A DNA stretch of 7,008 nucleotides from Phycisphaerae bacterium (lineage in GTDB: Bacteria > Planctomycetota > Phycisphaerae > UBA1845). Of the stretch, positions 6,064-7,008 are shown in pieces. Position 1 is the stretch's first letter. The number at the start of each line of letters is the position of its first letter. The DNA is taken from positions 1 to 7,008 of the forward strand of contig JANQGB010000886.1 in the NCBI GenBank assembly GCA_028277545.1, written 5' to 3'. Under the pieces are notes generated by a model, which did no database searches, was not told where the DNA came from, and was given only the letters and a program-made list of their open reading frames with translations. A program made the position numbers and the translations under genes.

Positions 6064-7008
6064 TTGGACGCCTCCACGATCGCGTCGCAGATTGTCTGTG
6101 GGTCATGGACCGCCCCGCCGGCATGGGGCACCGACACGACCTTGCACTGGCCGGCCGCACAGCGCTCGACCTCCAGGACTACCTGTCCCAGGTTGATCTC
6201 CGGCACGACCAACCCGCGGACGCTGGCTGCCAGCGAGCGGACGTAGTCCTCGATGAAGGGCCAGACCACCACCAGTCGCAGGTGGCCCACCTTTATACCC
6301 TGCTGTCTGGCCAGGCGGATGGCCCGCATGCTGATCCGAGAGGTGATGCCAAAGCTGATCACCACCACGTCGGCGTCGTCGAGGCCCTCCTCGTGGTACA
6401 GGGCGATATCGTCGGCACCCTTGCGAATCTTGTCGACCAGCCGCGTGACCAGGCCGGCCTGGCAGTCGGCGTTCATCACCGGGTAGCCCTTCTCGTCATG
6501 CGTCAGGCCGGTGATGTGAATCCGGTGCCCTTCACCCGCCTGGGTGATCTCGGGAACCATGTCCTCGCCTGCTTCGAACGGTCGGTATTCATCCGGAGAC
6601 TTGTTGGTGTACCGCCGCGGCACTATCTCGATCTCGTCGGCCGGCGGGATCACCACCTTCTCGGTCATGTGGCCCACGCTCTCGTCCATCATAAACAGCA
6701 CCGGCACGCGGTACCATTCAGACAGGTTGAAGGCGTGGATCATCAGGTCGCAGCACTCCTGCGGGCTGTTGGGCGACAGGGCGATCACCTCGTAGTCCCC
6801 GTGGGAGCCCCACCGGGCCTGCATCATGTCGCCCTGCCCAGGCAGGGTGGGCAGCCCGGTCGAGGGACCGCATCGCTGCACATTGACGAACACGCAGGGC
6901 ACTTCGGTCATCGCCGCCAGCCCGATGTGCTCCATCATCAGCGAGATTCCGGGGCCGGAACTGACCGTCATGGCCTTGGCCCCGCCCCAGACCGCCCCCT
7001 GAATGGCG
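6060..7008 (-). CDS. korA: 2-oxoacid:ferredoxin oxidoreductase, alpha subunit (5' end beyond right edge)
   Basis: The frame is open to the right edge. It gives 315 visible residues, including 12 before the first internal ATG at 6971, and that ATG lies in the conserved AKAMTVSSGPG stretch, so it is not the true start. By recalled family length, roughly 60-75 N-terminal residues are missing. The visible part starts in the pyrimidine-binding domain (SSGPGISLMMEHIGLA, NVQRCGPSTGLPT, GQGD, SHGDY), continues through the substrate/CoA-side region (TGLTHDEKGYPV), and ends in the C-terminal domain (VVVISFGITSR, VVVWPFIEDYV, VVPEINLGQVVLEVER). It is the partner of KorB, with the active site at their interface. 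The gamma domain is not fused here because korC is separate downstream. The RCGPSTG loop has Cys where I recall Gly as commonest, probably harmless. Stop codon TGA overlaps the korB start. Family certain, substrate inferred as 2-oxoglutarate. Confidence 0.95.
   Translation of the reverse strand, partial: AIQGAVWGGAKAMTVSSGPGISLMMEHIGLAAMTEVPCVFVNVQRCGPSTGLPTLPGQGDMMQARWGSHGDYEVIALSPNSPQECCDLMIHAFNLSEWYRVPVLFMMDESVGHMTEKVVIPPADEIEIVPRRYTNKSPDEYRPFEAGEDMVPEITQAGEGHRIHITGLTHDEKGYPVMNADCQAGLVTRLVDKIRKGADDIALYHEEGLDDADVVVISFGITSRISMRAIRLARQQGIKVGHLRLVVVWPFIEDYVRSLAASVRGLVVPEINLGQVVLEVERCAAGQCKVVSVPHAGGAVHDPQTICDAIVEASK

Overview
The window is GC-rich bacterial DNA. All six genes I can support lie on the minus strand, so they read from the right edge (7008) to the left edge (1). 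The first and last are cut by the edges. Spacing is tight, with two 4-nt start/stop overlaps and one 11-nt overlap, and several starts have recognisable Shine-Dalgarno sequences. The organism cannot be named from this. A ferredoxin-linked 2-oxoacid oxidoreductase suggests an anaerobe or microaerobe, and this style of two-component cassette is typical of large-genome environmental bacteria such as Planctomycetota or the former Deltaproteobacteria. The taxonomic placement is low-confidence inference.

Right half (7008 to 4542): a 2-oxoacid:ferredoxin oxidoreductase operon in the order alpha (korA, 5' end off the window), beta (korB), gamma (korC). Together they form a CoA-dependent enzyme that interconverts a 2-oxoacid (most likely 2-oxoglutarate) with its acyl-CoA and CO2, using thiamine pyrophosphate, an Fe-S cluster and ferredoxin. 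In such operons a small ferredoxin-like delta subunit (korD) often precedes korA. It would lie beyond 7008 and is not visible.

Middle (4541 to 4078): up to 464 bp with no convincing gene. It may hold the promoter or leader of the downstream genes, and part of it may be the N-terminus of the sensor kinase. I found no convincing terminator, riboswitch or consensus promoter.

Left half (4260/4077 to 1): a three-gene signalling cassette. It encodes a soluble hybrid histidine kinase (receiver-like, PAS, HisKA, HATPase), a response regulator with an HDOD output domain, and a response regulator with an HD-GYP-like output domain. The last gene is open from 1149 to the left edge, and its 383 visible codons contain no stop. 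The kinase-HDOD pair overlaps by 11 nt and the HDOD-HD pair by 4 nt, which suggests translational coupling and a shared pathway. Two domains look functionally altered: the kinase's N-terminal receiver has lost its phospho-acceptor aspartate, and the HD-GYP-like domain has lost its HD and GYP catalytic motifs. The HDOD protein, by contrast, keeps an intact HD motif and an intact receiver.

I see no mobile element, CRISPR array, tRNA or rRNA, and no clearly unprecedented system. The most interesting material is the kinase with two regulators and its pattern of lost and retained active-site residues.
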